From Microlunatus capsulatus (lineage in GTDB: Bacteria > Actinomycetota > Actinomycetes > Propionibacteriales > Propionibacteriaceae): a DNA stretch of 64,000 nucleotides. A program made the position numbers and the translations under genes. The notes below the pieces were generated by a model. It saw only the letters and a list, made by a program, of their open reading frames with translations. It did no database searches and had not been told where the DNA came from. The number at the start of each line of letters is the position of its first letter. The stretch's first letter is position 1. This document shows, in pieces, positions 27,057 through 35,153 of the stretch. The stretch spans positions 124,001 to 188,000 of the forward strand of contig NZ_JAGIOB010000001.1 of the NCBI RefSeq assembly GCF_017876495.1, written 5' to 3'.

Positions 27057-28040
27057 GTGACCGGACCGGAGGAGGCGCTGCGCGCGGCCGGGCTGCTCAG
27101 CGCCGGCACCGCCGTGGCGCTCGCCTGGAGCACGCCGGCGACCGGTCCGCGGACCTGGTGCTCCGGCCGGCTGGCCGGACGCCCCGTCGACCCCGCGACG
27201 CCGTTCTACGTCGCGTCGGTGACCAAGCAGCTGGTCGGCGTGCTCGCGGCGCAGCAGGTGGGCGCCGGCCGGCTGGACCCCGACGTGCCCGTGCGGTCCC
27301 TCCTCCCGCGGCTGCCCGCCTGGGCGGCCGACGTCGGGGTGCGGCACCTGCTCCACCACACGTCCGGCCTGCCGGGCACCGACCGGGTGCTGATGGCGGC
27401 CGGGGTGGGGGAGGCGGAGCTGACCAACGCCGACGTCCTCGACGCGCTGGCGGCGCTGGACGGGCCCGAGGCCCCGCCCGGCCGCGCCTTCGCCTACAGC
27501 AACGTCGGCTACGTCGTCCTGGCCGAGGCTCTCGTGGCCCTGACGGCCACGGAGCTGCCGGTGCTGGCGCGGCGGCAGGTGCTGGCGCCGCTCGGCCTGG
27601 CCGGCGGCCTCGGTCCCGGGCCGGCCGGCACCCCCTCCGGGCGGCGGCCACCCCGGACGCTCGGCGACGGCGGCTGGTGGACCGGTGCCGCCGACCTGCT
27701 CCGCTGGCTCGAGGCGCTGGACGCCGGACGCCTCGGTGCCGACGTCAGCGCCCGGGTGCGGACGCCCGGCCGGCTGGACGACGGCCGCCCGCTGACCTAC
27801 GGCTGGGGGGTCACCGTGCACGCCGACGGCACCCTCACCCACGGCGGCAGCTGGCCCGGCTGGACGGCGAAGACCGTCCGCCACCCGGCGACGCGGACGG
27901 CGCTCGCCCTGCTGACCACCAGCGACGACGCCGACGCGGTGAGCCGGGTCGCGCTGGCCCTGCACGCTCAGCTGGTGGCGGGCGCCAGCAGCCAGGCGAG
28001 CTCGCGGTCCAGCAGCGTCCGGCGGCCGGACGCCCCGTAG
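27057..28040 (+). CDS. Serine hydrolase of the beta-lactamase/penicillin-binding family
   Basis: A 327-residue protein of the class C beta-lactamase fold. The SxxK motif is SVTK (S54 and K57), the YxN motif is YSNVGY near residue 147, and THGGSWPGW near 263 takes the place of the KTG motif. LLHHTSGLPG is typical of the family. No signal peptide is evident, unlike true secreted beta-lactamases, so an esterase, peptidase or amidase role is more likely. Its last 73 bases overlap the 3' end of the convergent ThuA-like gene. Confidence 0.82.
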   Translation: MTGPEEALRAAGLLSAGTAVALAWSTPATGPRTWCSGRLAGRPVDPATPFYVASVTKQLVGVLAAQQVGAGRLDPDVPVRSLLPRLPAWAADVGVRHLLHHTSGLPGTDRVLMAAGVGEAELTNADVLDALAALDGPEAPPGRAFAYSNVGYVVLAEALVALTATELPVLARRQVLAPLGLAGGLGPGPAGTPSGRRPPRTLGDGGWWTGAADLLRWLEALDAGRLGADVSARVRTPGRLDDGRPLTYGWGVTVHADGTLTHGGSWPGWTAKTVRHPATRTALALLTTSDDADAVSRVALALHAQLVAGASSQASSRSSSVRRPDAP

Positions 28041-28636
28041 GAGGCCGCGTCGTGCCCGAGGGCGTCGGCGACCAGCCGGGACGCGCCCCAGGTACGGGTC
28101 CAGGCCAGCGCGTGCCGCTCGCCCTCCTCCTCGTGCTCGAGGAAGACCGCCGACGCCGGGTCGACGTGCAGCCGGGTGTAGCGCTCGTCGCGGATCGCCA
28201 GCCGGTCCAGGCCGGCGACCAGCGGGTGCCCGGCCCGGGCGAGGGCGACGCCCTCGGCGTAGTCGGGGTGGTAGGTGGTGTCGTACACCCAGCCGCCGCC
28301 GACGACGTCGCGCCACAGCGGCCAGTCCGGGAAGGCGGTCAGCGACGAGTGCGCGACCAGCGTCGGCAGGCCCGCCCGGAGCGCGGCCACCCACGCGTCG
28401 GCGGCGGCCGCGGTGAACCGCTCGGTGCCGTACCAGCCGAGGTTGAGGACCAGCAGGTCCGGCAGGGCGGCGGTGTCCAGCGCGGCCAGGGCGGCGTCGG
28501 CGTCGTCCTCGACGGCGGCGTCGAGGCCGCGCTCCTGCAGCGCGGCGGCGAGGGCGGCAGACGTGTCGGGGAACGGGTGCCAGGGGTCGCCGTGCCGGCC
28601 GCCCCCCGAGACGACGAGGGCCTGGGGTCGGGTCAC
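27968..28636 (-). CDS. ThuA-like domain protein
   Basis: A 222-residue protein of the class I glutamine amidotransferase-like ThuA family (trehalose utilisation). Visible features are ALVVSGGGRHGDPWHPFPDTS at the N-terminus, LVLNLGW, LVAHSSLTAFPDW in the elbow region, and TTYHPDYAEG. ThuA-like proteins are linked to disaccharide catabolism, but the catalytic cysteine of amidotransferases is replaced here, as usual for ThuA. The gene is downstream of a methyltransferase gene with a four-base overlap and is convergent with the serine hydrolase gene. Confidence 0.78.
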   Translation of the reverse strand: MTRPQALVVSGGGRHGDPWHPFPDTSAALAAALQERGLDAAVEDDADAALAALDTAALPDLLVLNLGWYGTERFTAAAADAWVAALRAGLPTLVAHSSLTAFPDWPLWRDVVGGGWVYDTTYHPDYAEGVALARAGHPLVAGLDRLAIRDERYTRLHVDPASAVFLEHEEEGERHALAWTRTWGASRLVADALGHDAASYGASGRRTLLDRELAWLLAPATS

Positions 28637-29298
28637 GGCGCCACGCTCCCACGAGTGCCGTCGGCGATCGGCGGGCGGGGCCGCAGCACCGCGACCTCCC
28701 AGGCGTGCGGGCCGGCGACCACCCGCTCGGAGGCCACCAGGTCCAGCCGGCGGCGGAGCCGGCGCAGCAACCGGCGGGTCGGCCAGGTCCGCGCGTAGCA
28801 GCAGACGACCAGCACCCCGCCCGGGGCGAGCAGCGCCGCGTACCGCTCGACCACCCGCACCGGCCGGGGCAGGTAGTAGAGGACCTCGTTGAGCACGACG
28901 GCGTCCGGGGCCTCGTCGGGCACGTAGCGGGCGGCGTCGGCGGCGACGAAGGTGGTGCCCGGATCACCGGCCCCCCGGGCCCGCCGCAGGGCCGGCGCGT
29001 AGCGGTCGACGCCGACGTAGCGGCGGTAGGCCAGACCCTCCTGCAGGATGCCCTGCGAGCAGCCGGCGTCCAGGACGAAGCTGTCCGGCGCGTGCCGCTC
29101 GACGGCGGCCCGGACGGCCCGGTAGCGCGCGCCCTCGGCGTCGTCGCGGAGCCGGCCCCAGCCGCCGCGGACGTTCTCGACGGCGTTCTCCACCAGCATG
29201 AGGGGTCGGGCGAGGGCCAGCGGGACGGGCAGCCGGTCCAGGACGGCGACGGCCGCGCCGCCGAGGACGCGCTGCACCAGGGCCGGGCGGTCGGTCAC
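28633..29298 (-). CDS. Class I SAM-dependent methyltransferase
   Basis: A 221-residue protein with the Rossmann-type SAM-binding motif VLDAGCSQGILQEGL (about residue 72). An acidic loop follows in YVGVDRYAPALRRA, with FVAADAARY later and VVLNEVLYYLPRP as post-motif III. The substrate is unknown; similarity to small-molecule methyltransferases is general. A GTG start at the beginning of the TDRPALVQ segment is chosen, since the upstream frame is only open GC-rich sequence. It is the first gene of a two-gene operon with the ThuA-like protein. Confidence 0.78.
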   Translation of the reverse strand: MTDRPALVQRVLGGAAVAVLDRLPVPLALARPLMLVENAVENVRGGWGRLRDDAEGARYRAVRAAVERHAPDSFVLDAGCSQGILQEGLAYRRYVGVDRYAPALRRARGAGDPGTTFVAADAARYVPDEAPDAVVLNEVLYYLPRPVRVVERYAALLAPGGVLVVCCYARTWPTRRLLRRLRRRLDLVASERVVAGPHAWEVAVLRPRPPIADGTRGSVAP

Positions 29299-29353
29299 GG
29301 GCCCAGTCTGCCCGGCCCCCGTCGCGAGCCCTGGGAAGTCAGCGCTCGTGACC

Positions 29354-29382
29354 CCCGGGACCCCTCTGGGGAGGCTCCCGGG
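29354..29382. repeat. GC-rich hairpin in the divergent promoter region
   Basis: CCCGGGA (29354-29360) pairs with TCCCGGG (29376-29382), and inside it CCCC pairs with GGGG around a three-base loop. It lies between the methyltransferase and YihY genes. Role unknown. Confidence 0.5.
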
Positions 29383-29476
29383 CGGTCGAGCGCTGGATCC
29401 CCAGGGCGTCCGGCCGCCGACCCGGACGGCGGCGTGCCCCGGGGGTGCTGGGCGGGTGGCTGGGTAGCGTCGGCCC

Positions 29477-30559
29477 GTGCCCGAAACGACCACGCCGGCG
29501 CCTCCCGGCGTCCCGGCCCTGCCGTCCGGCGTCCCGCACCTGCTGCGGGCCGTCGAGCGCTACATCACCCGGCTGGGCGCCCAGTTCGCCGGCGCCATCA
29601 CCTACTTCTCGGTGCTGGCGGTCATCCCGATCCTCATGTTCGCGTTCTCCGTCGCCGGGCTGGTGCTGACGGTGACGCGGCCCGAGCTGCTGCTGCCGCT
29701 CGCCGACGCGATCGCCGACACCCTGGGCACCGCCGACCCGGCCACCCGTCAGCAGATCCTCGACATCGTCCGCAGCGCGCTGAGCAACTGGCGCAGCATC
29801 GGCGTCCTCGGCCTCGTCTCGGCCGTCTACTCCGGCGCGGGCTGGATGGGCAACCTCAAGAACGCCGTCCGCGCCCAGTGGCGGCCCGAGTTCGACGTGC
29901 AGGGCGAGGGCGGGAACGTCCTGCTGCTGACGCTGAAGATCTACGCGGTCAACCTGCTGCAGCTGCTCCTGCTGCTGCTCGCCATGGCCGTGACGTTCTC
30001 CCTCGCGGCCCTCTCGACCACCTTCGCCGGCACCCTGGTCCGCTACCTGCGGCTCGACGACGTCGGCTGGCTGGAGCCGGTGCTGCGGCTGGTGCCGGTG
30101 GTCTTCTCGATCGGTGCCGGGTACGTGCTGTTCCTGTTCCTCTACACCGTGCTGCCCGAGACGAAGGAGCCGCGCCGCACGGTCCGCCGGGGGGCGCTGG
30201 TGGGAGCCGTCGGCCTGGCGGTGCTGCAGTACCTCAGCACCTTCCTCGTCGGCCTGTTCTCGGGGAACCGGGCGTTCGCCGTCTTCGGCTCGGTGATCGC
30301 GCTGATGTTGTTCCTCAACCTCTTCGCGCAGCTGATCCTCTTCATGGCCGCCTGGATCGCGACGGCGCACCACCCGGCCGCACCGCTCAAGGCGGAGACG
30401 GAGGTGGTGCGGTTCCCGCTGGTGGAGCCCGAGGGGGCGGCGGCCGACGTCGAGCCCGCCGCGGTGGTCGCGAGCCGTCGATCGGGCTGGCTGCTCGGGG
30501 CCGCGGCCGGGGCCGGGCTCGGGGCCGCCGTCACCTGGTGGCTGGCCCGGCGCCGCTGA
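29477..30559 (+). CDS. YihY/virulence factor BrkB family membrane protein
   Basis: A 360-residue protein with six or seven transmembrane helices in the YihY/BrkB arrangement. Landmarks are GAITYFSVLAVIPILMF near the N-terminus, YSGAGWMGNLKNAVRAQW, and VLPETKEPRRTVRRGALVGAVGL. The C-terminus has a cytoplasmic tail and an extra hydrophobic segment (LLGAAAGAGLGAAVTWWLARRR). The family was once called RNase BN, which is incorrect; its transport role is undefined. A TAGCGT box ends 6 bases before the GTG start, so the message is probably leaderless. It is convergent with the phosphofructokinase gene across a block of repeats. Confidence 0.88.
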   Translation: MPETTTPAPPGVPALPSGVPHLLRAVERYITRLGAQFAGAITYFSVLAVIPILMFAFSVAGLVLTVTRPELLLPLADAIADTLGTADPATRQQILDIVRSALSNWRSIGVLGLVSAVYSGAGWMGNLKNAVRAQWRPEFDVQGEGGNVLLLTLKIYAVNLLQLLLLLLAMAVTFSLAALSTTFAGTLVRYLRLDDVGWLEPVLRLVPVVFSIGAGYVLFLFLYTVLPETKEPRRTVRRGALVGAVGLAVLQYLSTFLVGLFSGNRAFAVFGSVIALMLFLNLFAQLILFMAAWIATAHHPAAPLKAETEVVRFPLVEPEGAAADVEPAAVVASRRSGWLLGAAAGAGLGAAVTWWLARRR

Positions 30560-30594
30560 GCTGCGCCGAGGGTCATGCTCGCCCGAGCTGACCC

Positions 30595-30763
30595 CCGCTG
30601 CCTGAGCCGACCCACCGCTGCCTGAGGCGACCCACGCTGCCTGAGCCGACCCCCGCTGCCTGAGCCTGTCGAAGGCCCTTCGACAGGCTCAGGGCGCGGT
30701 GGGCGCGTGTGCCCTTCGACAGGCTCAGGGCGCGGTGGGCGCGTGCCCTTCGACAGGCTCAGG
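30595..30763. repeat. Repeat block: tandem CTGCCTGAG units and CCTTCGACAGGCTCAGG palindromes
   Basis: Four units of about 19-20 bp beginning CTGCCTGAGCCGACC lead into an almost spacer-free palindrome. CCTGAGCCTGTCGAAGG (30659-30675) is followed one base later by its reverse complement (30677-30693). Two more direct copies of CCTTCGACAGGCTCAGG follow (30713-30729 and 30747-30763), separated by GCGCGGTGGGCGCGTG. The block fills the space between two convergent genes and probably ends transcription from both sides. Confidence 0.85.
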
Positions 30764-30780
30764 GCGCGGGATGGCGGGGC

Positions 30781-32001
30781 TCAGTGCCCGGCGGCGGGCT
30801 GCGCGGCGGGCTGGCCGATGCCGGCGAGGAGCTCGACGTACCAGTCCTGGGTGATGTCGAAGGGCTTGCCGCCCTTGATCCGCTCGAACTCGATGGCGCG
30901 GAGCTCGTCGCCCTGCTCCTCGTCGTGACCGATGACGCCCGGCTCCCCGCGGAGGGCGGAGTCGACGGCGAGGTCGGTCATCGAGCGGATGAGGGCCAGG
31001 TCGGCCTCGTTCGGGGCGGCGGAGCGGGAGAAGTAGCCCGACTTCTGCACCAGCACCTTCTCGGCGCCCAGCTTCTCGGCGAACTTGGAGGCGAACCAGG
31101 CGCCGGGGTTGATCTTGTCGATCTTCACGTGGCCGAAGGGGTCGCGGGCGACCTCCTCGCCCGAGCGCTCCAGCTCGGCGACGATGGTGTTCAGGCCGGC
31201 GCCCTCGGAGACGAACAGCGTCACCGAGCCGACGGTGTCCATGACCTCCTTCAGCCGGGCCGCCTCGGCCTCGAGGTCGAAGACGGCCTCCGGCACGTAG
31301 ACGCCGTGCACGTCCCACGCCTCGCGGCTCAGGCCGATCTCGGGCAGCCACTCCTGCGTGTCCAGCCAGTCGCGGTAGGCCTGCGCCGTCGCCGCCGTCA
31401 GCCAGCCGCAGTGCCGGCCCATGACCTCGTGGACGATGAGCATCCGCGAGCCCGAGTTGTGCTCGGCGACGACGTTCTGCGCGAAGCGGGCGCCCTGCTC
31501 GGCGGCCGTCCAGGCGCCGAGGGACTGGCGGATCGGGATGACGTCGTTGTCGATCGTCTTGGGCAGGCCGACGACGGTCAGCGCGTAGTCGTTGCTGGCC
31601 AGGAAGGCGGCCAGGTCGGCGGCGGTGGTGTTGGTGTCGTCACCGCCGATGGTGTGCAGCACGTCGACGCCGTCGGCGGTCAGCCGGTCGGCGGCGGCCT
31701 GCAGGGGGTCGACGCCCTCGGCCACCAGGCCGCGCTTCACCAGGTCCGCGGCGTTCGTGAGCTTGACGCGCGAGTTGCCGACCGGGGAGCCGCCGAAGCG
31801 GTGCAGCAGGCCGGCCTTCTCGCGGATCTCCGGGGTGATCGTGATCGAGTCGCCCTGCAGCAGGCCCTGGTAGCCGTAGCGGTAGGCGATGATCTCGACG
31901 TCGGGGGCGACGGCGCTGTAGCGCTCGATCAGCCCGCCGATGGCGGAGGAGAGGCAGGGGGCGAATCCGCCGGCGGTGAGCAGGGCGACCTTGGTGACCA
32001 T
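30781..32001 (-). CDS. pfp: Pyrophosphate-dependent 6-phosphofructokinase
   Basis: A 406-residue phosphofructokinase that phosphorylates fructose 6-phosphate. The phosphoryl-donor loop is GGDDTNT (119-125) rather than the GGDGS of ATP enzymes, and the catalytic segment is PKTIDND (147-153) with a lysine before TIDND. Both features mark PPi-dependent enzymes in the family, so a reversible glycolytic/gluconeogenic reaction using pyrophosphate is expected. HEVMGRHCGWL and NPGAWFASKF are further family motifs. The ATG lies 6 bases after a TAGGAT box, indicating a leaderless transcript. The donor assignment is inference from the motifs. Confidence 0.92.
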   Translation of the reverse strand: MVTKVALLTAGGFAPCLSSAIGGLIERYSAVAPDVEIIAYRYGYQGLLQGDSITITPEIREKAGLLHRFGGSPVGNSRVKLTNAADLVKRGLVAEGVDPLQAAADRLTADGVDVLHTIGGDDTNTTAADLAAFLASNDYALTVVGLPKTIDNDVIPIRQSLGAWTAAEQGARFAQNVVAEHNSGSRMLIVHEVMGRHCGWLTAATAQAYRDWLDTQEWLPEIGLSREAWDVHGVYVPEAVFDLEAEAARLKEVMDTVGSVTLFVSEGAGLNTIVAELERSGEEVARDPFGHVKIDKINPGAWFASKFAEKLGAEKVLVQKSGYFSRSAAPNEADLALIRSMTDLAVDSALRGEPGVIGHDEEQGDELRAIEFERIKGGKPFDITQDWYVELLAGIGQPAAQPAAGH

Positions 32002-32100
32002 GCCGCGATCCTAGGGGAGCCGACGGGGTCGGCTCGCGCCCCGGTCAGCCGGTGGGAGGGCAGCGGCGGGGCGGTCGCGCCGCCGTCCTAGGCTCGGCGC

Positions 32101-32733
32101 ATGGCCCGCTACTTCGACGTCCACCCGGTCAACCCGCAGGCGCGGACGATCGGCAAGGTCGTCGACCTGCTGCACGACGGCGGCCTCATCGCCTACCCGA
32201 CCGACTCGTGCTTCGCCCTGGGCTGCCAGCTGGGCAACAAGGACGGGCTGGACCGGATCCGCACCATCCGCAGCCTCGACGACTCCCACCACTTCACCCT
32301 GGTCTGCGCCGACTTCGCCCAGCTGGGCCAGTTCGTCCACCTCGACAACGCCGTCTTCCGGGCCGTCAAGGCCGCGACGCCGGGCCAGTACACGTTCATC
32401 CTGCCGGCGACCAAGGAGGTCCCGCGGCGGATGCTGCACCCGAAGAAGCGCACCGTCGGCGTGCGCATCCCCGAGCACACGACCGCGCTGGCCCTCGTGC
32501 ACGCGCTCGGCGAGCCGCTGGTCTCCAGCACGCTGCTGCTGCCCGGCCAGGAGGCGCCGATGACGCAGGGCTGGGAGATCAAGGACACCCTCGACCACGT
32601 CGTCGACGCGGTGGTCGACTCCGGCGACTGCGGCGAGACCCCGACGACGGTCGTCGACTTCTCCGACGGCACCGCCGTCATCACCCGGGTGGGGGCCGGC
32701 GACCCGGAGCGGTTCGAGGCGCTGGCGGCCTGA
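32101..32733 (+). CDS. YrdC/YciO/Sua5-domain protein (YciO-like)
   Basis: A 210-residue protein of the YrdC fold. The motif PTDSCFALGCQLGNKDG near residue 33 and PGQYTFILPATKEVPRR with KKRTVGVRIPEH near 100-125 are close to the YciO subgroup. YciO-like proteins are paralogues of the threonylcarbamoyl-AMP synthase that starts the tRNA t6A modification; whether this one has that activity is uncertain. TAGGCT at 32089-32094 ends 6 bases before the ATG, so the message is probably leaderless. The stop is followed almost at once by a CCTTCGACAGGCTCAGG repeat. Confidence 0.85.
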   Translation: MARYFDVHPVNPQARTIGKVVDLLHDGGLIAYPTDSCFALGCQLGNKDGLDRIRTIRSLDDSHHFTLVCADFAQLGQFVHLDNAVFRAVKAATPGQYTFILPATKEVPRRMLHPKKRTVGVRIPEHTTALALVHALGEPLVSSTLLLPGQEAPMTQGWEIKDTLDHVVDAVVDSGDCGETPTTVVDFSDGTAVITRVGAGDPERFEALAA

Positions 32734-32734
32734 C

Positions 32735-32880
32735 CCTTCGACAGGCTCAGGGCGCGGAGATGCGGGCTCAGGGCCCGAGGTGCGGCTGGGGGCTGTCCAC
32801 CGCTGCCTGAGCTCGTCGAAGGCCCTTCGACAGGCTCTGGGCGCGGAGGAGCAGGCTCAGGGCGCGGAGGAGCAGGCCGA
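32735..32880. repeat. Dispersed CTTCGACAGG repeat block
   Basis: One perfect CCTTCGACAGGCTCAGG copy (32735-32751) is followed by an inverted pair, CCTGAGCTCGTCGAAGG (32806-32822) and CCTTCGACAGGCTCTGG (32824-32840). Shorter direct units with the core AGGCTCAGGGCGCGGAGGAGC run to about 32880. The block lies downstream of the YciO gene and is probably its terminator. Confidence 0.8.
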
Positions 32881-32924
32881 GGAGCAGACTCAGAGCGCGG
32901 GGACGGCGGAGGGGCGCGAGGGCC

Positions 32925-32954
32925 TTGCCGCCGACCGAGCCGGGCTCCTAGGCT
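32925..32954 (+). promoter_or_regulatory. Promoter of the ankyrin-protein gene
   Basis: TTGCCG (32925-32930), an 18-base spacer and TAGGCT (32949-32954). Transcription from here would give a leader of about 120 bases before the GTG start at 33085. Confidence 0.55.
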
Positions 32955-33000
32955 GACGGCGGCGTGCAGGACGCCCCCGGTCCGCGGGCAGGGCAGAGCC

Positions 33001-33080
33001 CACCTGCGGTGAGGTGCGTGCCCGTCGTCCACCTCCTTCCGGCCCCGGCGTCGCGGACCGCGGGGACCGCGGAAGGAGGT
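33001..33080 (+). promoter_or_regulatory. Leader RNA that can hide the ankyrin-gene Shine-Dalgarno sequence
   Basis: ACCTCCTTCCG (33031-33041) is the exact reverse complement of CGGAAGGAGGT (33070-33080), which contains the perfect Shine-Dalgarno of the gene, four bases before its GTG. Upstream, GAGGTG (33011-33016) can pair with CACCTC (33030-33035), or its AGGTG with CACCT (33001-33005). The four segments can form two mutually exclusive states, one with the Shine-Dalgarno masked and one with it free. Confidence 0.6.
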
Positions 33081-33084
33081 CGCC

Positions 33085-34599
33085 GTGCCGACCCCGACCC
33101 TGCCCGACCGCCCCGACCTCGACCAGCTGCGCCGGCGGGCCCGCGAGCTCCAGCGGGCGGCCACCGCTCGTCAGCCCGAGGCCCTCGAGCTGCTGACCCA
33201 CCAGCTCGGCGCCGCGCCGGAGAGCCCCGTCCCCCTGCACCTGGCCCAGCTGGCGCTGGCCCGGTCGATGGGCTTCACGGGCTGGCCCCGCCTGGTCGCC
33301 CAGGTGCGGACCGTCCAGGCGACCACCCGTGACCCCTCCGGCACGCCCGCGACCGCCGGCGACCCGCTCGCCGACCTCGTCCGCTCCGCCGTGCTGCGGT
33401 TCGGCGCTGACGACGGGCCGACCTCCTGGGCCCACGCCGCCGCGGTGCTCGCGGCCCACCCCGACCTGCCCGCGGCCGACGTGCACGCGGCGGCGGTGGC
33501 CGCCGACGTCGACGCCCTGCGGGCCCACCTGGTCCGGGACCGCCGGTTGGCCGTCGTCGAGGGCGGGCCGTTCCGCTGGCCGCCGCTGCTGGACCTGGCC
33601 TTCAGCCGGCTCGGGCTGGTCGGGGCCGGCGGCGACCCCGTCGGCTCGCTGGACCTGCTGCTGGCGGCGGGGGCCGACCCGGCGGCCGGCTACTGCTGGC
33701 AGGGGCTGACGCCGCCGTTCACCGCGCTCACGGGGGTGCTCGGGGGCGGCGAGGGCGGGCAGCCGGCGCACCCGGACGCGCCGGTCCTGGCCGCACGCCT
33801 GCTGCGGGCCGGCGCCGACGCCAACGACGGCCAGGCCCTCTACAACCGGATGTTCGGTGCCGCCGACGACCACCTGGAGCTGCTGCTGGAGCACGGGCTG
33901 GGCCGCGGGGACGGCGGGCGGTGGCGCCGTCGGCTCCCCGACCTGGTCGACGCCCCCGCCGACCTGCTCGCCACCCAGCTGGGGTGGGCGGTCGTGCACG
34001 GCCGCGAGCACCGGCTCCGGCTGCTGGCCGCGCACGGGGCCGACCTCGACCGGCCGCTCACCGGTCGGCTACCGGTCGCGCCGGGCCGGACGGCGCTGCA
34101 GCTGGCCCGACGGGTCGGCAGACCCGCGGTGGTGGACCTGCTCACGGCCCTGGGCGCGCACGTCGACGACGACCCCGAGGGGGAGCTCGTGCTGGCCCTG
34201 CTCACCGGGGACGAGGCCGTGGTCCGGTCCCGGGTGGACGCCGACCCGGCCGCCCTGCCGGCGCTGTGGCGGAGCACCCCGTCGCTGGTGCTGCGGGCCG
34301 CCGTCGCCGACCGGGCCGACGGGGTGCGCCTGCTCGTGCGGCTCGGGTTCGACCCCGACGCGCTCGGCCGCCAGGACCTGCCGCGGGAGGAGCCGTGGGA
34401 GACGGCTCTGCACCACGCTGCGGGGGAGGGCAAGGAGGACCTGGTCCGGCTGCTGCTGTCCCTGGGCGCCGACCCGGGCGTCCGGGACCGACGCTTCGGG
34501 GCCACCCCGCGGGACTGGGCCCACCACCTCGACCGGCCCGGCACGGCGGCCCTGCTGGCCCCGCCCGCCGACCCGGAGCCGGACGGGCGGAGCCGCTGA
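33085..34599 (+). CDS. Ankyrin-repeat protein
   Basis: A 504-residue, probably cytoplasmic protein. The N-terminus (about 1-75) is a helical segment typical of actinobacterial ankyrin proteins, with RARELQRA and LALARSMGFTGWPRL. Degenerate ankyrin repeats follow, recognisable as LLLAAGADPAAG, LLRAGADANDG, LLAAHGADLDRP, LLTALGAHVDDD, LLVRLGFDPDAL and LLLSLGADPGVRD. No catalytic domain or signal peptide is seen, so a protein-binding role is likely, with an unknown partner. The GTG start has AAGGAGGT just upstream, and that Shine-Dalgarno can be masked by the leader. Confidence 0.85.
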   Translation: MPTPTLPDRPDLDQLRRRARELQRAATARQPEALELLTHQLGAAPESPVPLHLAQLALARSMGFTGWPRLVAQVRTVQATTRDPSGTPATAGDPLADLVRSAVLRFGADDGPTSWAHAAAVLAAHPDLPAADVHAAAVAADVDALRAHLVRDRRLAVVEGGPFRWPPLLDLAFSRLGLVGAGGDPVGSLDLLLAAGADPAAGYCWQGLTPPFTALTGVLGGGEGGQPAHPDAPVLAARLLRAGADANDGQALYNRMFGAADDHLELLLEHGLGRGDGGRWRRRLPDLVDAPADLLATQLGWAVVHGREHRLRLLAAHGADLDRPLTGRLPVAPGRTALQLARRVGRPAVVDLLTALGAHVDDDPEGELVLALLTGDEAVVRSRVDADPAALPALWRSTPSLVLRAAVADRADGVRLLVRLGFDPDALGRQDLPREEPWETALHHAAGEGKEDLVRLLLSLGADPGVRDRRFGATPRDWAHHLDRPGTAALLAPPADPEPDGRSR

Positions 34600-34602
34600 G
34601 GG

Positions 34603-34806
34603 TCAGGCCTGGTCCAGGGAGGACTCCTTGTGGGCGGCCTTCGTGCCGGACTTCTCCGACTCCACCACCCAGAACGGCTCGTCCTCCGATGCCTTGAACG
34701 TCTGGCCGTCGAGGGTGAACTCCTTCGTCTTCTTCTCCACGGCCTTGCCCGTCGTCTTGCCCTGGGAGGTGTTCCAGTGGACCTTGTCGCCCTTGCTGAT
34801 CGCCAT
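34603..34806 (-). CDS. DUF2945 (hypervirulence-associated TUDOR-like) small protein
   Basis: A 67-residue basic protein. The sequence ISKGDKVHWNTSQGKTTGKAVEKK is characteristic of the DUF2945/HVA1 TUDOR-like family, a small beta-barrel with no firm function, often found near stress genes. The ATG lies 7 bases after a TAGGAT box (34819-34814), so the transcript is probably leaderless. The much longer open frame to the right in the same frame is a shadow of the glycerophosphotransferase gene. Its stop lies three bases after the convergent ankyrin stop. Confidence 0.82.
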   Translation of the reverse strand: MAISKGDKVHWNTSQGKTTGKAVEKKTKEFTLDGQTFKASEDEPFWVVESEKSGTKAAHKESSLDQA

Positions 34807-34865
34807 GGGCCCGATCCTAGGAAACCCCACCGGGCGGCTGCCGCCGGGTCGCGGGACCGGAGCCG

Positions 34866-35111
34866 CTACTGCAGGTAGCTCTCCACCTCGGGCACCGGCC
34901 GGGCCTGCGCAGCGGCCGGGTCCTCGCCGAACTCCTCGCGGGCCCGGCGCTGGCGCAGCAGGTCCCAGCACTGGTCCAGCGACTCCTCCAGGGCGCGCAT
35001 CCGCGCCCGGGTGTCGGCGGCGTCGTCGGGGTCCTCGGCGAGGTGCGCCCGGAGCCCCCGCTCGGTGTCCACGATCTGGTGGATGCGGTCCAGGATCTCG
35101 GCGTCGTCCAT
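34866..35111 (-). CDS. DUF2630-family protein
   Basis: An 81-residue helical, acidic protein that matches the small actinobacterial DUF2630 family (ILDRIHQIVDTERGLRAHL, then LEESLDQCWDLLRQRRAR). No function is known. The ATG lies 6 bases after a TACGCT box (35123-35118), giving a likely leaderless transcript. It is a separate unit from the small TUDOR-like gene 59 bases downstream and the glycerophosphotransferase gene 42 bases upstream. Confidence 0.82.
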   Translation of the reverse strand: MDDAEILDRIHQIVDTERGLRAHLAEDPDDAADTRARMRALEESLDQCWDLLRQRRAREEFGEDPAAAQARPVPEVESYLQ

Positions 35112-35153
35112 GGCCCGAGCGTACGGCGACCGCCACCGCGGCCCGCGACCGGC

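Noticed and set aside
27057-28040. Beta-lactam resistance gene
   Set aside because: SxxK and YxN motifs are present, but there is no signal peptide and the third motif is HGG. A general serine hydrolase is the safer call.
29477-30559. Ribonuclease BN
   Set aside because: The YihY family was misnamed. The protein is an integral membrane protein without nuclease motifs.
32964-33332. Possible leaderless small gene before the ankyrin gene
   Set aside because: The frame overlaps the ankyrin gene in another phase, has a Pro/Arg-rich shadow composition and lies 9 bases after the -10 box instead of the usual 6-7. It is kept only as a possible regulatory upstream frame.
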